The notes below the pieces were generated by a model, which saw only the letters and a program-made list of their open reading frames with translations, searched no databases and was not told the DNA's origin. The position numbers were made by a program, and so were the translations under genes. Below are positions 31,924 through 40,746 of a DNA stretch of 64,000 nucleotides, piece by piece; the first letter of the stretch is position 1; each line of letters begins with the position of its first letter. The DNA is from JBCCDY01 sp039030555 (GTDB lineage: Bacteria > Bacteroidota > Bacteroidia > Cytophagales > Cyclobacteriaceae): the NCBI GenBank assembly GCA_039030555.1, contig JBCCDY010000009.1:1-64000 (forward strand), given 5' to 3'.

Positions 31924-32608
31924 AAGCTACTTCTTTTGAGTTCGACTTTAATGTTTTCAGGTTCTGCTGGATGATTGGACCCCAACGGCTGGCACTTTCG
32001 TTAATGATCTCTCCAATTGCCCTGGATGAAATCGTGGCGCCAGTAATTCCATCCACTTCCCATGGGTTTTCCTTTTCTCCACTTTTCACGGTAACCACTG
32101 CATTGGCCAATCCCGATTGATCGGCTTTCAGGGAAACATCTAACTCCACAAAGTTTTGCAGGAAGTTTTCATCTTTTTCAATCTTATCACCCAAACCGGG
32201 TGTCTCTTTCGTTTCCAAAACATAAAATCCTATGACGGTTTTGTTGATCGGGTCGTAGCCATAAAGTATTTTGATCTTATCGGCATAGCCTTGCCCCTCG
32301 GCTTCGATGGCTATTCCTATCAGGTTTCCTTCTTTATCATAACCTGCAAAAACTGTAGGTTGCCCATCCGACTCATCAATAAGGGTAAATCCCTGATCTT
32401 CATTGAGTTGAAAAGTCTTTGTTTCTGAAATGCCCGGGAGTACCTTAAAAATGGATTGTTTTAGTGCTTCAGACCTTAAATATTGAATACGAGGTAAAGT
32501 GCCTTCATAAGTCAAAACGATGAATAAAGCGCACAACGTTCCTATCCCGGCCATGGAGAACAACATCTTCTGACTGCTCACAGTTTCGGTATGTTGCTTT
32601 GTACTCAT
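31916..32608 (-). CDS. rnfG: Rnf complex subunit RnfG (covalent FMN)
   Basis: A 230-residue protein with one N-terminal membrane helix (about 14-34) and a periplasmic FMN-binding domain. The flavinylation motif is DGITGATISSRA, with Thr192 the expected attachment residue for FMN phosphodiester linkage. Attachment requires an ApbE flavin transferase, which is not in this window. ETPGLGDKIEKD is the standard RnfG segment contacting the flavin. It overlaps rnfD (4 bp) and rnfE (8 bp). Confidence 0.95.
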   Translation of the reverse strand: MSTKQHTETVSSQKMLFSMAGIGTLCALFIVLTYEGTLPRIQYLRSEALKQSIFKVLPGISETKTFQLNEDQGFTLIDESDGQPTVFAGYDKEGNLIGIAIEAEGQGYADKIKILYGYDPINKTVIGFYVLETKETPGLGDKIEKDENFLQNFVELDVSLKADQSGLANAVVTVKSGEKENPWEVDGITGATISSRAIGEIINESASRWGPIIQQNLKTLKSNSKEVAYE

Positions 32609-33624
32609 GAAGCAGAAGCTTTTTTAGAAGTCCCATAAACCCTTGGCTGAATGGCCTTATCGATGTGAGGAGACATGGCATTTGCAATAAGGATGGCATA
32701 CATGACGCCTTCCGGCAGGCCACCCCAAATCCGAATGACGACGATCAGTAATCCAATGAGTACTCCATAAACCACTACGCCTCCGGAAGTGAGTGGAGAT
32801 GCTACCATATCGGTTGCCATGAAAACAGCTCCAATCATGAGTCCTCCCGAAAACAACATGAATTCCGGTGTAGGATAAATTTCAGGATTAGCTAGGTTCA
32901 GTATGAAACAGATGATATAAACCGTTGCCAAAATGGCTACGGGTATCCGCCAATTGAGCATGTTTCTTACGGCCAAATAAACACCTCCTGCCAGAATTAA
33001 AATAGCGCAGGTTTCCCCGGTTGAGCCACTAATAAAGCCTAGTACCAGATCTTGGGTTCCTACTACCACATTATCAAATTTCCAGGCCGATAAAGGTGTG
33101 GCTCCACTGATTCCATCAACAGTAGGCTCAATAAAGGGCATGGCAAATACAGAACTTGTTACAGAGACGAACCGTTCTTGAAGAAATGATGCCGTCCAGG
33201 TAGTCATCGCCACTGGAAAGGCAGCCTGAAGAAAGGCACGACCCACCAGGGCGGGATTGAACACATTATAACCTAAACCTCCGAAGATAAATTTCCCAAG
33301 CGCAATGGCTACGAATCCTCCTAAAAATACCATCCAAAGAGGAAGCGTGGGAGGAAGGGTGAGTCCATATAACAAACCTGTGATGGCGGCTGACCAATCC
33401 GATATGGTTGTTGTTTTGTTTGACCATCGGCACAGTAAATGCTCGGTTAACACGGAAGAAAATACAGCCGTACTCAATACCAATAAGGCATTCAACCCAA
33501 AAGAATAGACCGCAAATCCTGCCACGGGAAGTAGTGCATAAACCACATTTCGCATGATGTCAGCAGTGGTGATTTGCTTAGTAAGGTGGGGAGAAGTGCT
33601 GATGTGTAAAACTTTAGACTCCAT
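32605..33624 (-). CDS. rnfD: Rnf complex subunit RnfD (covalent FMN)
   Basis: A 339-residue membrane protein with about nine to ten helices, homologous to NqrB. The flavinylation motif DGISGATPLSAWK puts covalent FMN on Thr176. Other markers are NVFNPALVGRAFL and the MATDMVASPLTSGG segment near residue 270. It starts at the final base of the rnfC stop and overlaps rnfG by 4 bp. Together with RnfG it relays electrons across the periplasmic face, linked to ion transport. Confidence 0.95.
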   Translation of the reverse strand: MESKVLHISTSPHLTKQITTADIMRNVVYALLPVAGFAVYSFGLNALLVLSTAVFSSVLTEHLLCRWSNKTTTISDWSAAITGLLYGLTLPPTLPLWMVFLGGFVAIALGKFIFGGLGYNVFNPALVGRAFLQAAFPVAMTTWTASFLQERFVSVTSSVFAMPFIEPTVDGISGATPLSAWKFDNVVVGTQDLVLGFISGSTGETCAILILAGGVYLAVRNMLNWRIPVAILATVYIICFILNLANPEIYPTPEFMLFSGGLMIGAVFMATDMVASPLTSGGVVVYGVLIGLLIVVIRIWGGLPEGVMYAILIANAMSPHIDKAIQPRVYGTSKKASAS

Positions 33625-34976
33625 CAGGCAGCTTTTTGAGCTTTTCTTTTTCTTACAATGGATTTAGACAGCCTGAAATATTGCACCAACGGAATATTCG
33701 ACGGGCAAACAAAGGAGCAAGAACCGCACTCAAAGCAATCCATCAAATTGTGATTTTCAGCCATCTCATCATAAGCTTCGAACTTGGCCAGAATTCCCAT
33801 TTTTGAAGGGTTCAAAAAGATGGGACAAACATCTACACAAGCCCCGCACTTAATGCAGGGGTATATTTTTTGATCTTTCCGGGCTTCTCTTTCCGTAAAA
33901 ACAACCACTCCTGAAGTTCCCTTAACGATGGAAATATCGAGGTTTGAAACGGCGACGCCCATCATCGGGCCTCCCATATACACTTCTTTAATTGTTCCTT
34001 CAACGCCAACCTGATCCAGTGCAAATCGGAGAGGTGTTCCGATTGGGATCAGATAATTTCCTTTCTTCTTTATTCCCGGCCCGGTGATCGTTACCACACG
34101 TTCCTGGATGCCTCTTCCATGTGGAAGCAAACGCCCGATTTCTGCTGCCGTAGCCACATTCACCACGACCACTCCAACATCAATCGGAAGTCCGCCAGAT
34201 GGAACTTCTTTTCCAAGAATTGAAGTGACCAACATTTTTTCAGAACCTTGAGGATATTTTACCGGGACAACTTCTACGGTCACCGGAAGGTCGGATGGAA
34301 TATGCTTTCTCAGATAATCAGCGGCATCTTGCTTATTGCTTTCAATTCCGATAACGGTTTTAGGTGCTCCTGTAGCTTTCATCAGGTATCGGATGCCCAT
34401 GAAAATATCATCAGCTTGTTCCAGCATCACCCTATGATCGGTAGTCAGGAAGGGTTCGCATTCAATACCATTGAGCATTAAATACTCGCAGGACTTATCT
34501 TCAGGGACTTTTAATTTTACGTGGGTTGGGAAAGCCGCTCCTCCCAAACCTACGATCCCAGCCGATTGAATGCCTTGCAGGATTTCCTCTTGACTGGCTG
34601 TTTCCAGGTCAATGGCGGTACCTTCCATAACTTCCTGCCCCGAAGCCGGGTAAGGTTCGAGGTGAATCCCTGGAACCATTTTTCCTGTGATGGTTGGAAC
34701 GTTTTTAATCTTTCTGACCAAGCCGGAAACCGGGGAATGCAGAGGTACGGAAACGTACCCATGAGCTTTCGCCAGCAATTGGCCACGATTCACTTCCTGT
34801 CCTTCTCTAACTACAATTTCTGAAGGTGCACCGATGTGTTGAATAGTAGGTAAAATGATTTCCGGTGCGAATGGAAACTGTTTAATAGATTGACCTAAAG
34901 TCTCCTTCTTATGTTCGGGAGGATGCACCCCGTGCCGGAAGGTTTTAGATCTTATGCCAAATATCCCCGTTAACAT
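33624..34976 (-). CDS. rnfC: Rnf complex subunit RnfC (NADH-binding)
   Basis: A 450-residue soluble subunit. It opens with the barrel-sandwich segment GVHPPEHK, followed by the FMN/NADH-binding domain related to complex I NuoF (GLGGAAFPTHVKL, GIECEPFLTTDHR) and ends with two Fe4S4 motifs, CIKCGACVDVCPIFLNP and CFECGSCSFVCPSNIP. This is the site of NAD+ reduction in Rnf. It starts 6 bp after the PFOR stop and overlaps rnfD by 1 bp, which strongly suggests a single PFOR-Rnf transcript. Confidence 0.95.
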   Translation of the reverse strand: MLTGIFGIRSKTFRHGVHPPEHKKETLGQSIKQFPFAPEIILPTIQHIGAPSEIVVREGQEVNRGQLLAKAHGYVSVPLHSPVSGLVRKIKNVPTITGKMVPGIHLEPYPASGQEVMEGTAIDLETASQEEILQGIQSAGIVGLGGAAFPTHVKLKVPEDKSCEYLMLNGIECEPFLTTDHRVMLEQADDIFMGIRYLMKATGAPKTVIGIESNKQDAADYLRKHIPSDLPVTVEVVPVKYPQGSEKMLVTSILGKEVPSGGLPIDVGVVVVNVATAAEIGRLLPHGRGIQERVVTITGPGIKKKGNYLIPIGTPLRFALDQVGVEGTIKEVYMGGPMMGVAVSNLDISIVKGTSGVVVFTEREARKDQKIYPCIKCGACVDVCPIFLNPSKMGILAKFEAYDEMAENHNLMDCFECGSCSFVCPSNIPLVQYFRLSKSIVRKRKAQKAA

Positions 34977-34982
34977 CTCTTG

Positions 34983-37900
34983 CTAGTTGAATTTTTCTCC
35001 ACGGGAGATCCATTTATCGATGTCTTTCTCATTCCGATCTTTCGGCAAGCCCGGGTGAATAACCCCTGCCGTGCATTTTTCAGCAGCCTTCACGAGGTCT
35101 GCATAAGACCCGGCATTTGCGTCTTTAATGAAAGCTTTTTTATCGGTGTTATACTCGAACATCTTGTTGTTGATCTTGATGCACTCATCACAAGAAGTAC
35201 ATTCTTCGGTTTCCAGCCAGGGGCTCATGGATGAGGCCGCCTCTGTGGTTTCCTGAGCGTCTGTTTGGTTTTCGGAAGCGTCCAAAGCCAGGTCGGCAAG
35301 CCCTTCACCATTTTCACCTGCCATTTTCATGAGACCTTTAGCGATTTTACCAACCACTTCTTTTCGGATCTTATCTTCTAAATCGAGCTCTTCCTTTTGT
35401 TCCGTTTCAACTCCGGCTATGTCCTTGAGCATGATCCAGAAATCCCGTCGTTCTTCACAAGATTCCACAATTGGTTTGGCCACGATCACTCTGCTGAGTT
35501 GCTGTTTTTGATCGACTGCCCAGATGAATGGGAATTTCCCGATTCGGTCGTCTTCACTCATCTCTAAAAAGTCCGCCAATGGAATCATATTTTCATTCCA
35601 GGTATCTCTTGGGGCCTTTCTGAAATGCTTTCTGAAACGTGCTTCAGTGATGGCGAAATCCGCAAAGGTCATCGCTACTTCCATGAATTTCTCACGACCA
35701 TTTTCCAGGTATTTTAATTGATAAGATGGCCACAATTTATCCATATCGGGGTTTCCACTGAGGTCAAAAGCTTCTTTGGCTTTGACTCCTAAATCAGGAT
35801 TGTATTTGAATACCGGATAAGCCCTGGACTCTACGGCAAGTTTAGCCTGATGTACTCCTAAATCGTCAGCCACTCCATGTTCTGGCTGGCAAGTAGTGTA
35901 GAGGTTGAATAGGGCTGGGCGTTTGGTCATTAATCCATCGATAAAACCTTCAATCATGTGACTGGTATTGGCGAGTGTTCCCTGCATCACGTAGGTATTT
36001 CGATGCGCCATGCCTATAAGTCCTATTTCTTTTCTGGGTTCGGGTTTTCCTTTCCAAACCTTTCCGTATTGCGCCATATCGGAAACCTGTCCGATAAAGC
36101 CTGAAGTACAAGCTTGCCCCCCTGTGTTGGAATAAACCTGGGTATCCACTACAATGGCTTTGATCGGTTTGCCGGAAGCCATCATCCTGGAGAGATTCTG
36201 GAAGCCGATGTCGTACATCGCTCCATCGCCGCCAAAGGCTACAACCGGAGGACAAAGGTGCCATTCTTCATCACTAAACTGGTTCCAGTTGAAGTAAGTA
36301 AAGAAGTCTTTTTTTTCTGGTGATAAATTTTCACCGCTAAGTTCCAGTTCCGTTTTTCGAATGGTTTTAAAGCCTTCTGCCATTTTAGCCATGTGTCCTT
36401 CGAAAATACCCATGGCTAGCGAAGGCGAATCCTGGAATAAGTGGTTGGCCCATGGGAATGGGTAAGGGTTGAAGGGATATGTACTTCCCCAAACCGACGT
36501 ACAACCTGTGGCATTGGTCATACCCATATGGGTACGGCCTTTTCCGGTGGTTCCTTCGGTATATTTCCACTTAAGTTGTTTTAGTTTGGCCAGTAGCTGA
36601 GAGGTTTCCCTCAACCATTCCTGATCAACAGGCTCTTTGCCTTTTTCAGACTCAATGGTACTGGCAATTTCGGAGATGGTCAGGTCGGTATCGTGATGCT
36701 GAGTGACCATTTTTTCAATGAGTTCAGGATCGCTGATGTTCACACTTCCCATCAATTTAGACTGAAGGTGTTTTTCCAGTTGGTCGATTAGGTTTGTGAG
36801 GTGTTTAACATGCTTTTCAACCCTGGGCTGCATCAAGGACTCTATGGTTGCTATGAACAAATGAATGACCGTTTTTTCAGAACACCCTAAACAAGCACCG
36901 TCACCACTGGCGAAGTTTAAATAAGCTTCTTTGTCCAGTAAGATGGTTTCAAGCGGTCCAATCTTTTCTTCCAGGTCATCAATGCGTTTGTACTTATCTG
37001 GTGTAGACGGTAAGTCTGTCCAAAAATCCCAATCCTTTCGAAGTTGGGCTATACTACCTTCTGTCTGAGTGATGGGCTTTAGAGCGTCATCATCACAAAC
37101 CTGGATACATTCCATACAGCCTTTACAAGTAGTTGGGTTGACTGTAATGCTGAACAAGCCTCCTGAACCGGATTCTTTCTTTTCATTCAAATCAAAATAG
37201 GGGCGGGTGAGTGCGAATTGGAAATCTCCCAATTCCTCACGGAACCAGGTCATTTCTTCAACCGTCTTTTCATCTCCCTCTTTGATCATATCATCGATCA
37301 CATCCTGAACCAGGTTATTGACAGTAGCCCCATTTTTCGTTTCGCCAAATAGCTCCCTGATCTTGGGTTCCATTTTGCGAACGGCTTTGGGCAGGACTTC
37401 CACTTTTTCGTGGTTTTTACGAACTCGTTTTACAACGGTATCCAGCACATCAGAAAGCTCATTGACCAAGCCAGGAATGGCGGTGTCAGGACAAACTGTA
37501 TAGCAGTTACCACAAGCGGTACAATTGTTTGGGATCCACTCCGGATGTTCGAAACGAATTCCTGTCATATCCCTGAAAAGAGAAGTTGTGGCGGGCATCA
37601 CACTAAGTCCAATGAAAGGATCGGTGATGTTATCGTTACCCATTCCCTGGGCGTAAAAGCTTCCGGTTTGTTCCCAGAATCGGTGGATATCACTCAGTTC
37701 GGATTTACTTTTTGGTAGGCTTTTAAGCATTTGTGGCAACGGCAGTACTTTGCCATTCGTACCATTCAGCTTTTCAGTCGATTGGGTTTTGGTTTTGATT
37801 TCCCTAACCTCATCAAAGCCACGGCGAACGACCCTCATGTTATCATCTACTACCCGCTGGCCTTTGGAACCAAATTTCTTCTGAACCTGGTCTTCAATAG

Positions 37901-39875
37901 CTTTGAGGAGCTTTTCTTCCGTTAGCCCAGCTGTTTTCATTAGTGGAGAGGCAGCGAAAAATGCTCCCTGGAAAGCAATACCTTGCATCCTCAGTTGAAG
38001 CTCAGGGTCAGTGGCTTCTTCACGGGCAATTTTGAACCCATCGATGTAAAAAATGTGGATGTCGTTATCGATGATCAACTTTTGATAGTGCTTTGGAATT
38101 TCAGCCCAAACTTCTTCAGGCTTTCCTTTGTCACTTTGAATAATGAAGCAGCCTCCTTTTTTAAGTCCGGCCAGTGCGTTTGTATGCTTAAATACGTTTG
38201 GATCGGGCGATAGCACGACATCCACAAAGAAGTATTCACAGTTGATCCGGATAGGTTCAGGTGCAGCCGTGAGGTAGTACGTAGTTGGTTGTCCTTTTTT
38301 CTCAGAACCGTATTTTGGATTGGCCTTGATGTCATATCCCAAGAGGTCAAACAAGGTCATGGCCAGGTTTTTACCGGTAGTTATGGCGCCCCAGCCACCA
38401 ACAGAATGAAAGCGGACGGTAATCGAATCTTTCGGCATCAGGTTCGGGTTCTCAGAACCTCGAACGGCTAATTCTTTGATGTATGGGTAACCGGATTCTA
38501 TATTTTCCTGATGGGCACGCTGTTTTGGTGTAAAGGCATTTTCCCGAATAAAATCGATGGATAGATAGAAAAGCTTTTTCTGCTTGCCCTTCGGAAGCAT
38601 GTTTTCAATAGCCCCGATAATTCCTTCCGGCTGAAGGTCGCGACTACCCATTCCGAAAGAACCCGAATAAATCGGAGGCAGATCGGTAGGTTTGTAAGAT
38701 TCCAGTTCAGGATATGGCTTATCGGTTTTGTAAGCCCCGTTTTCTACGCATTTATTTAAGGTGGCCCTGATTTCTCGTACCATTGGGAGGTCAGCAGCTA
38801 AAGGCTGATCAAGTCTTTCCAGTATTGTTACACCCTTCTTGCCTTTCAGGAATTTGGAGATCAGGTCGCCTGGGAATGGGCGGAACATGACCAGGTCGAT
38901 CACGCCGACTTTCACTTTGTGTTTTTCGCGCATATAGTCGGAAACGACTTCAGCACTAGGAACTACACTGCCCTGGCCTACGATCAGGTAGTCCGCATCT
39001 TCGGCACGATAGGACATGACTCTGGAATATATCCTTCCGGTCAGCTCATAAAACTCGCTCATCGCCTGATCGGTGAGTTCTTTGATGTGGTCAAAAAAGA
39101 ATGGACGCTGAGCAGCAACGGATTGCATATAGGAATCCTGGTTCTGAACAATTCCTGACATCACCGGATTGTCTACGTCCCAAATTTCAGGAATACGTCT
39201 TCTTTTATCCCCGTAGATCATTCGCTGGGCAGGGGTAGGTGTATCAATGATGTCATCAGGCCTTCCCAGGTACTCTTTGATCAACTCCCTTTCCGGGATA
39301 TTTAACGATTCGATTAAGTGTGTCGTCAAAAAACCGTCCTGAGCAATCGCCCCAGGCGTTAAAGCCAACTCAGCGATTCGGTGCGCAATGATGTTGAGGT
39401 CGGCTACATGTTGAGCGTTTTTGGCAAAAAGCTGGAAAAACCCTGTATCATCAATGGCGTGGTAATCATCATGCCCGGCATGCACATTCAGGGTTGATTT
39501 GGTCATAGCCCTCGCCCCGATGTTCAAAATATAGGTCAGGCGTTTTCCAACGGCAGCATACAGGGATTCGTGCATATAGGCGATCCCCTGACCGGAAGAA
39601 AAATTTGCAGCTCGCTGGCCGGTCATAGAAAGGCCGGCTGTTACGCCGGCTGCTGCATGTTCTCCTTCAGGTTCTATGAAAATGAGTGGCTTATCCGATA
39701 TGTTCAGATGGCCTTTGGCGGCTTCTTCCGCCCAATATTCACCCATTTGAGTAGAAGGTGTGATGGGGTAGGCCCCAGCAGCATCGGATGATTCACGCTC
39801 GCACATGATCGCAGCGGTATTTCCATCCATGGCTACTCGGATACCTGGGTATTTAACGTTCTTTTGTGATGACAT
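34983..39875 (-). CDS. nifJ: Pyruvate(2-oxoacid):ferredoxin oxidoreductase with C-terminal ferredoxin domain
   Basis: A 1630-residue single-chain 2-oxoacid:ferredoxin oxidoreductase, about 430 longer than NifJ (about 1200). It would convert pyruvate, CoA and ferredoxin to acetyl-CoA, CO2 and reduced ferredoxin. Order: domain I (AYPITPS at about 34), domain II, gamma domain (HSVGGWGAITTGKN, 490-503), two Fe4S4 motifs at Cys785/788/791/795 and Cys917/920/923/927, then the TPP domain with GGDGAMYDIG and DTQVYSNTGGQ (about 1215-1254). Likely ligands of the proximal cluster are Cys995, 998, 1125 and 1329. Helical inserts lie at about 800-905 and 1005-1105. An Asp/Glu-rich linker leads to a mono-cluster ferredoxin (Cys1559/1562/1565/1601). 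Substrate specificity for pyruvate is inferred. Confidence 0.93.
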   Translation of the reverse strand: MSSQKNVKYPGIRVAMDGNTAAIMCERESSDAAGAYPITPSTQMGEYWAEEAAKGHLNISDKPLIFIEPEGEHAAAGVTAGLSMTGQRAANFSSGQGIAYMHESLYAAVGKRLTYILNIGARAMTKSTLNVHAGHDDYHAIDDTGFFQLFAKNAQHVADLNIIAHRIAELALTPGAIAQDGFLTTHLIESLNIPERELIKEYLGRPDDIIDTPTPAQRMIYGDKRRRIPEIWDVDNPVMSGIVQNQDSYMQSVAAQRPFFFDHIKELTDQAMSEFYELTGRIYSRVMSYRAEDADYLIVGQGSVVPSAEVVSDYMREKHKVKVGVIDLVMFRPFPGDLISKFLKGKKGVTILERLDQPLAADLPMVREIRATLNKCVENGAYKTDKPYPELESYKPTDLPPIYSGSFGMGSRDLQPEGIIGAIENMLPKGKQKKLFYLSIDFIRENAFTPKQRAHQENIESGYPYIKELAVRGSENPNLMPKDSITVRFHSVGGWGAITTGKNLAMTLFDLLGYDIKANPKYGSEKKGQPTTYYLTAAPEPIRINCEYFFVDVVLSPDPNVFKHTNALAGLKKGGCFIIQSDKGKPEEVWAEIPKHYQKLIIDNDIHIFYIDGFKIAREEATDPELQLRMQGIAFQGAFFAASPLMKTAGLTEEKLLKAIEDQVQKKFGSKGQRVVDDNMRVVRRGFDEVREIKTKTQSTEKLNGTNGKVLPLPQMLKSLPKSKSELSDIHRFWEQTGSFYAQGMGNDNITDPFIGLSVMPATTSLFRDMTGIRFEHPEWIPNNCTACGNCYTVCPDTAIPGLVNELSDVLDTVVKRVRKNHEKVEVLPKAVRKMEPKIRELFGETKNGATVNNLVQDVIDDMIKEGDEKTVEEMTWFREELGDFQFALTRPYFDLNEKKESGSGGLFSITVNPTTCKGCMECIQVCDDDALKPITQTEGSIAQLRKDWDFWTDLPSTPDKYKRIDDLEEKIGPLETILLDKEAYLNFASGDGACLGCSEKTVIHLFIATIESLMQPRVEKHVKHLTNLIDQLEKHLQSKLMGSVNISDPELIEKMVTQHHDTDLTISEIASTIESEKGKEPVDQEWLRETSQLLAKLKQLKWKYTEGTTGKGRTHMGMTNATGCTSVWGSTYPFNPYPFPWANHLFQDSPSLAMGIFEGHMAKMAEGFKTIRKTELELSGENLSPEKKDFFTYFNWNQFSDEEWHLCPPVVAFGGDGAMYDIGFQNLSRMMASGKPIKAIVVDTQVYSNTGGQACTSGFIGQVSDMAQYGKVWKGKPEPRKEIGLIGMAHRNTYVMQGTLANTSHMIEGFIDGLMTKRPALFNLYTTCQPEHGVADDLGVHQAKLAVESRAYPVFKYNPDLGVKAKEAFDLSGNPDMDKLWPSYQLKYLENGREKFMEVAMTFADFAITEARFRKHFRKAPRDTWNENMIPLADFLEMSEDDRIGKFPFIWAVDQKQQLSRVIVAKPIVESCEERRDFWIMLKDIAGVETEQKEELDLEDKIRKEVVGKIAKGLMKMAGENGEGLADLALDASENQTDAQETTEAASSMSPWLETEECTSCDECIKINNKMFEYNTDKKAFIKDANAGSYADLVKAAEKCTAGVIHPGLPKDRNEKDIDKWISRGEKFN

Positions 39876-39893
39876 AGCTTAAATAGCTTTATG

Positions 39894-40247
39894 TTATTTT
39901 AGTCCGACCAGAGATCGGGTTTTTTCGGTTAAATCAATGAAATCAGAAGCCCTGTCGATATTCATCCAGACGTCTTCAGTGTCTTTCGGGCGCTTCAGGA
40001 ATGAGCTGTCCAGGTCCGATAATTTAGGCTCTTCACTGGCAGCCAGGTCAACCAGGTTTTCCATATCCATATTTTCATCGAACGATATTCCCTGGTGATG
40101 AAGGAATCCTTTTAGATAATGGGAAATGGCATAAAAGCATTTTTGACATACTGAGTAAGGAACGAGGTCTTCCTCCGGCTTCATCATCTCCTCTTTGGCT
40201 TCAGAGAGCAGTTGATCGGCTGTATTGAACGAAGTGTTTGTGTCCAT
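39894..40247 (-). CDS. HEPN-like small protein upstream of the PFOR gene
   Basis: A 117-residue helical protein ending 18 bp before the PFOR start, same strand. The central segment YSVCQKCFYAISHYLKGFLHHQGI resembles the A-x2-Y-AI-HYLKA-L helix of HEPN-domain proteins. The R-x4-6-H ribonuclease motif of toxic HEPNs is not seen, so a nuclease role is unlikely; non-catalytic HEPN proteins act as partners or protein-binding bundles. The two Cys (C-x2-C) within the helix are unusual. Linkage to PFOR suggests a role in its regulation or assembly, but this is speculation. Confidence 0.6.
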   Translation of the reverse strand: MDTNTSFNTADQLLSEAKEEMMKPEEDLVPYSVCQKCFYAISHYLKGFLHHQGISFDENMDMENLVDLAASEEPKLSDLDSSFLKRPKDTEDVWMNIDRASDFIDLTEKTRSLVGLK

Positions 40248-40379
40248 TTTTCTTGGAGTTTAATGGCTTAATATCAACGCAAAGTACCTTTAAGGATGCC
40301 CTGAGAGTATGAGAATGGTCATTTTGAGTGGTGAAGTATGTCAGACGGGTTTGCCGATCAAGACAGTTTATTTCAACCC

Positions 40380-40401
40380 TGGTCGGTGATGCCACCGACC
40401 A
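40380..40401. repeat. REP-like palindrome (copy 2)
   Basis: Arms TGGTCGGTG and CACCGACCA around an ATGC loop. The 22-bp core matches the palindrome at 20820-20843 at 18 positions, and both are preceded by ATTTCA within about 20 bases. Confidence 0.6.
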
Positions 40402-40444
40402 AGGAGTTATACTATCATTAATTTCATTTAAAGGTTAATTCATA

Positions 40445-40521
40445 GCGTCATCCTGAGTGATAGCGAAGGATCGATTTTCTATGGCTACCTGCTAGATGAT
40501 TCACTCTGTTCAGCATGACGC
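40445..40521. repeat. Dispersed intergenic repeat (copy A)
   Basis: Begins GCGTCATCCTGAGTG and ends CTGTTCAGCATGACG, so the ends are loosely inverted (CGTCATcCTGA against CGTCATgCTGA). The whole unit aligns to copy B at 43470-43545, and similarity continues about 15 bases upstream in both (AAAGGnTAnTTCAT). Confidence 0.7.
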
Positions 40522-40746
40522 TACCTGTTGGAATTTGAGTTTAATTGATATGGTGTTTGTATCTGTTATTATCAGTCGCTTAATTGATAGCTTTACCCTG
40601 AGTGATAACGAAGGATTTATCATAACAATAAATGCTATTCAATTCATAAAAAACTCTGCCCTGGACAAGCAACTAGTGTTACGTTCCTTAGAAAAGTAAT
40701 AGTTGAAAAGTAAATCCATTAATCATAAATTCTGATGATTTATACA

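Larger units (their letters stand above)
40248..40746. other. Intergenic region rich in dispersed repeats
   Basis: No gene was found in these 499 bp. The stretch contains a REP-like palindrome (40380-40401), a 77-bp dispersed repeat (40445-40521) and a further fragment of that repeat at about 40590-40620 (CCTGAGTGATAACGAAGGAT). The promoter for the HEPN-PFOR-Rnf unit must lie here, close to 40247; a TACTTTG word at 40280-40286 (minus strand) is one base short of the Bacteroidota -7 consensus and is only a candidate. Confidence 0.6.

Noticed and set aside
40280..40286. TACTTTG on the minus strand as -7 box for the HEPN-PFOR-Rnf unit
   Set aside because: It is one base short of TAnnTTTG and has no -33 TTTG at the right distance, so it is not listed as a promoter.
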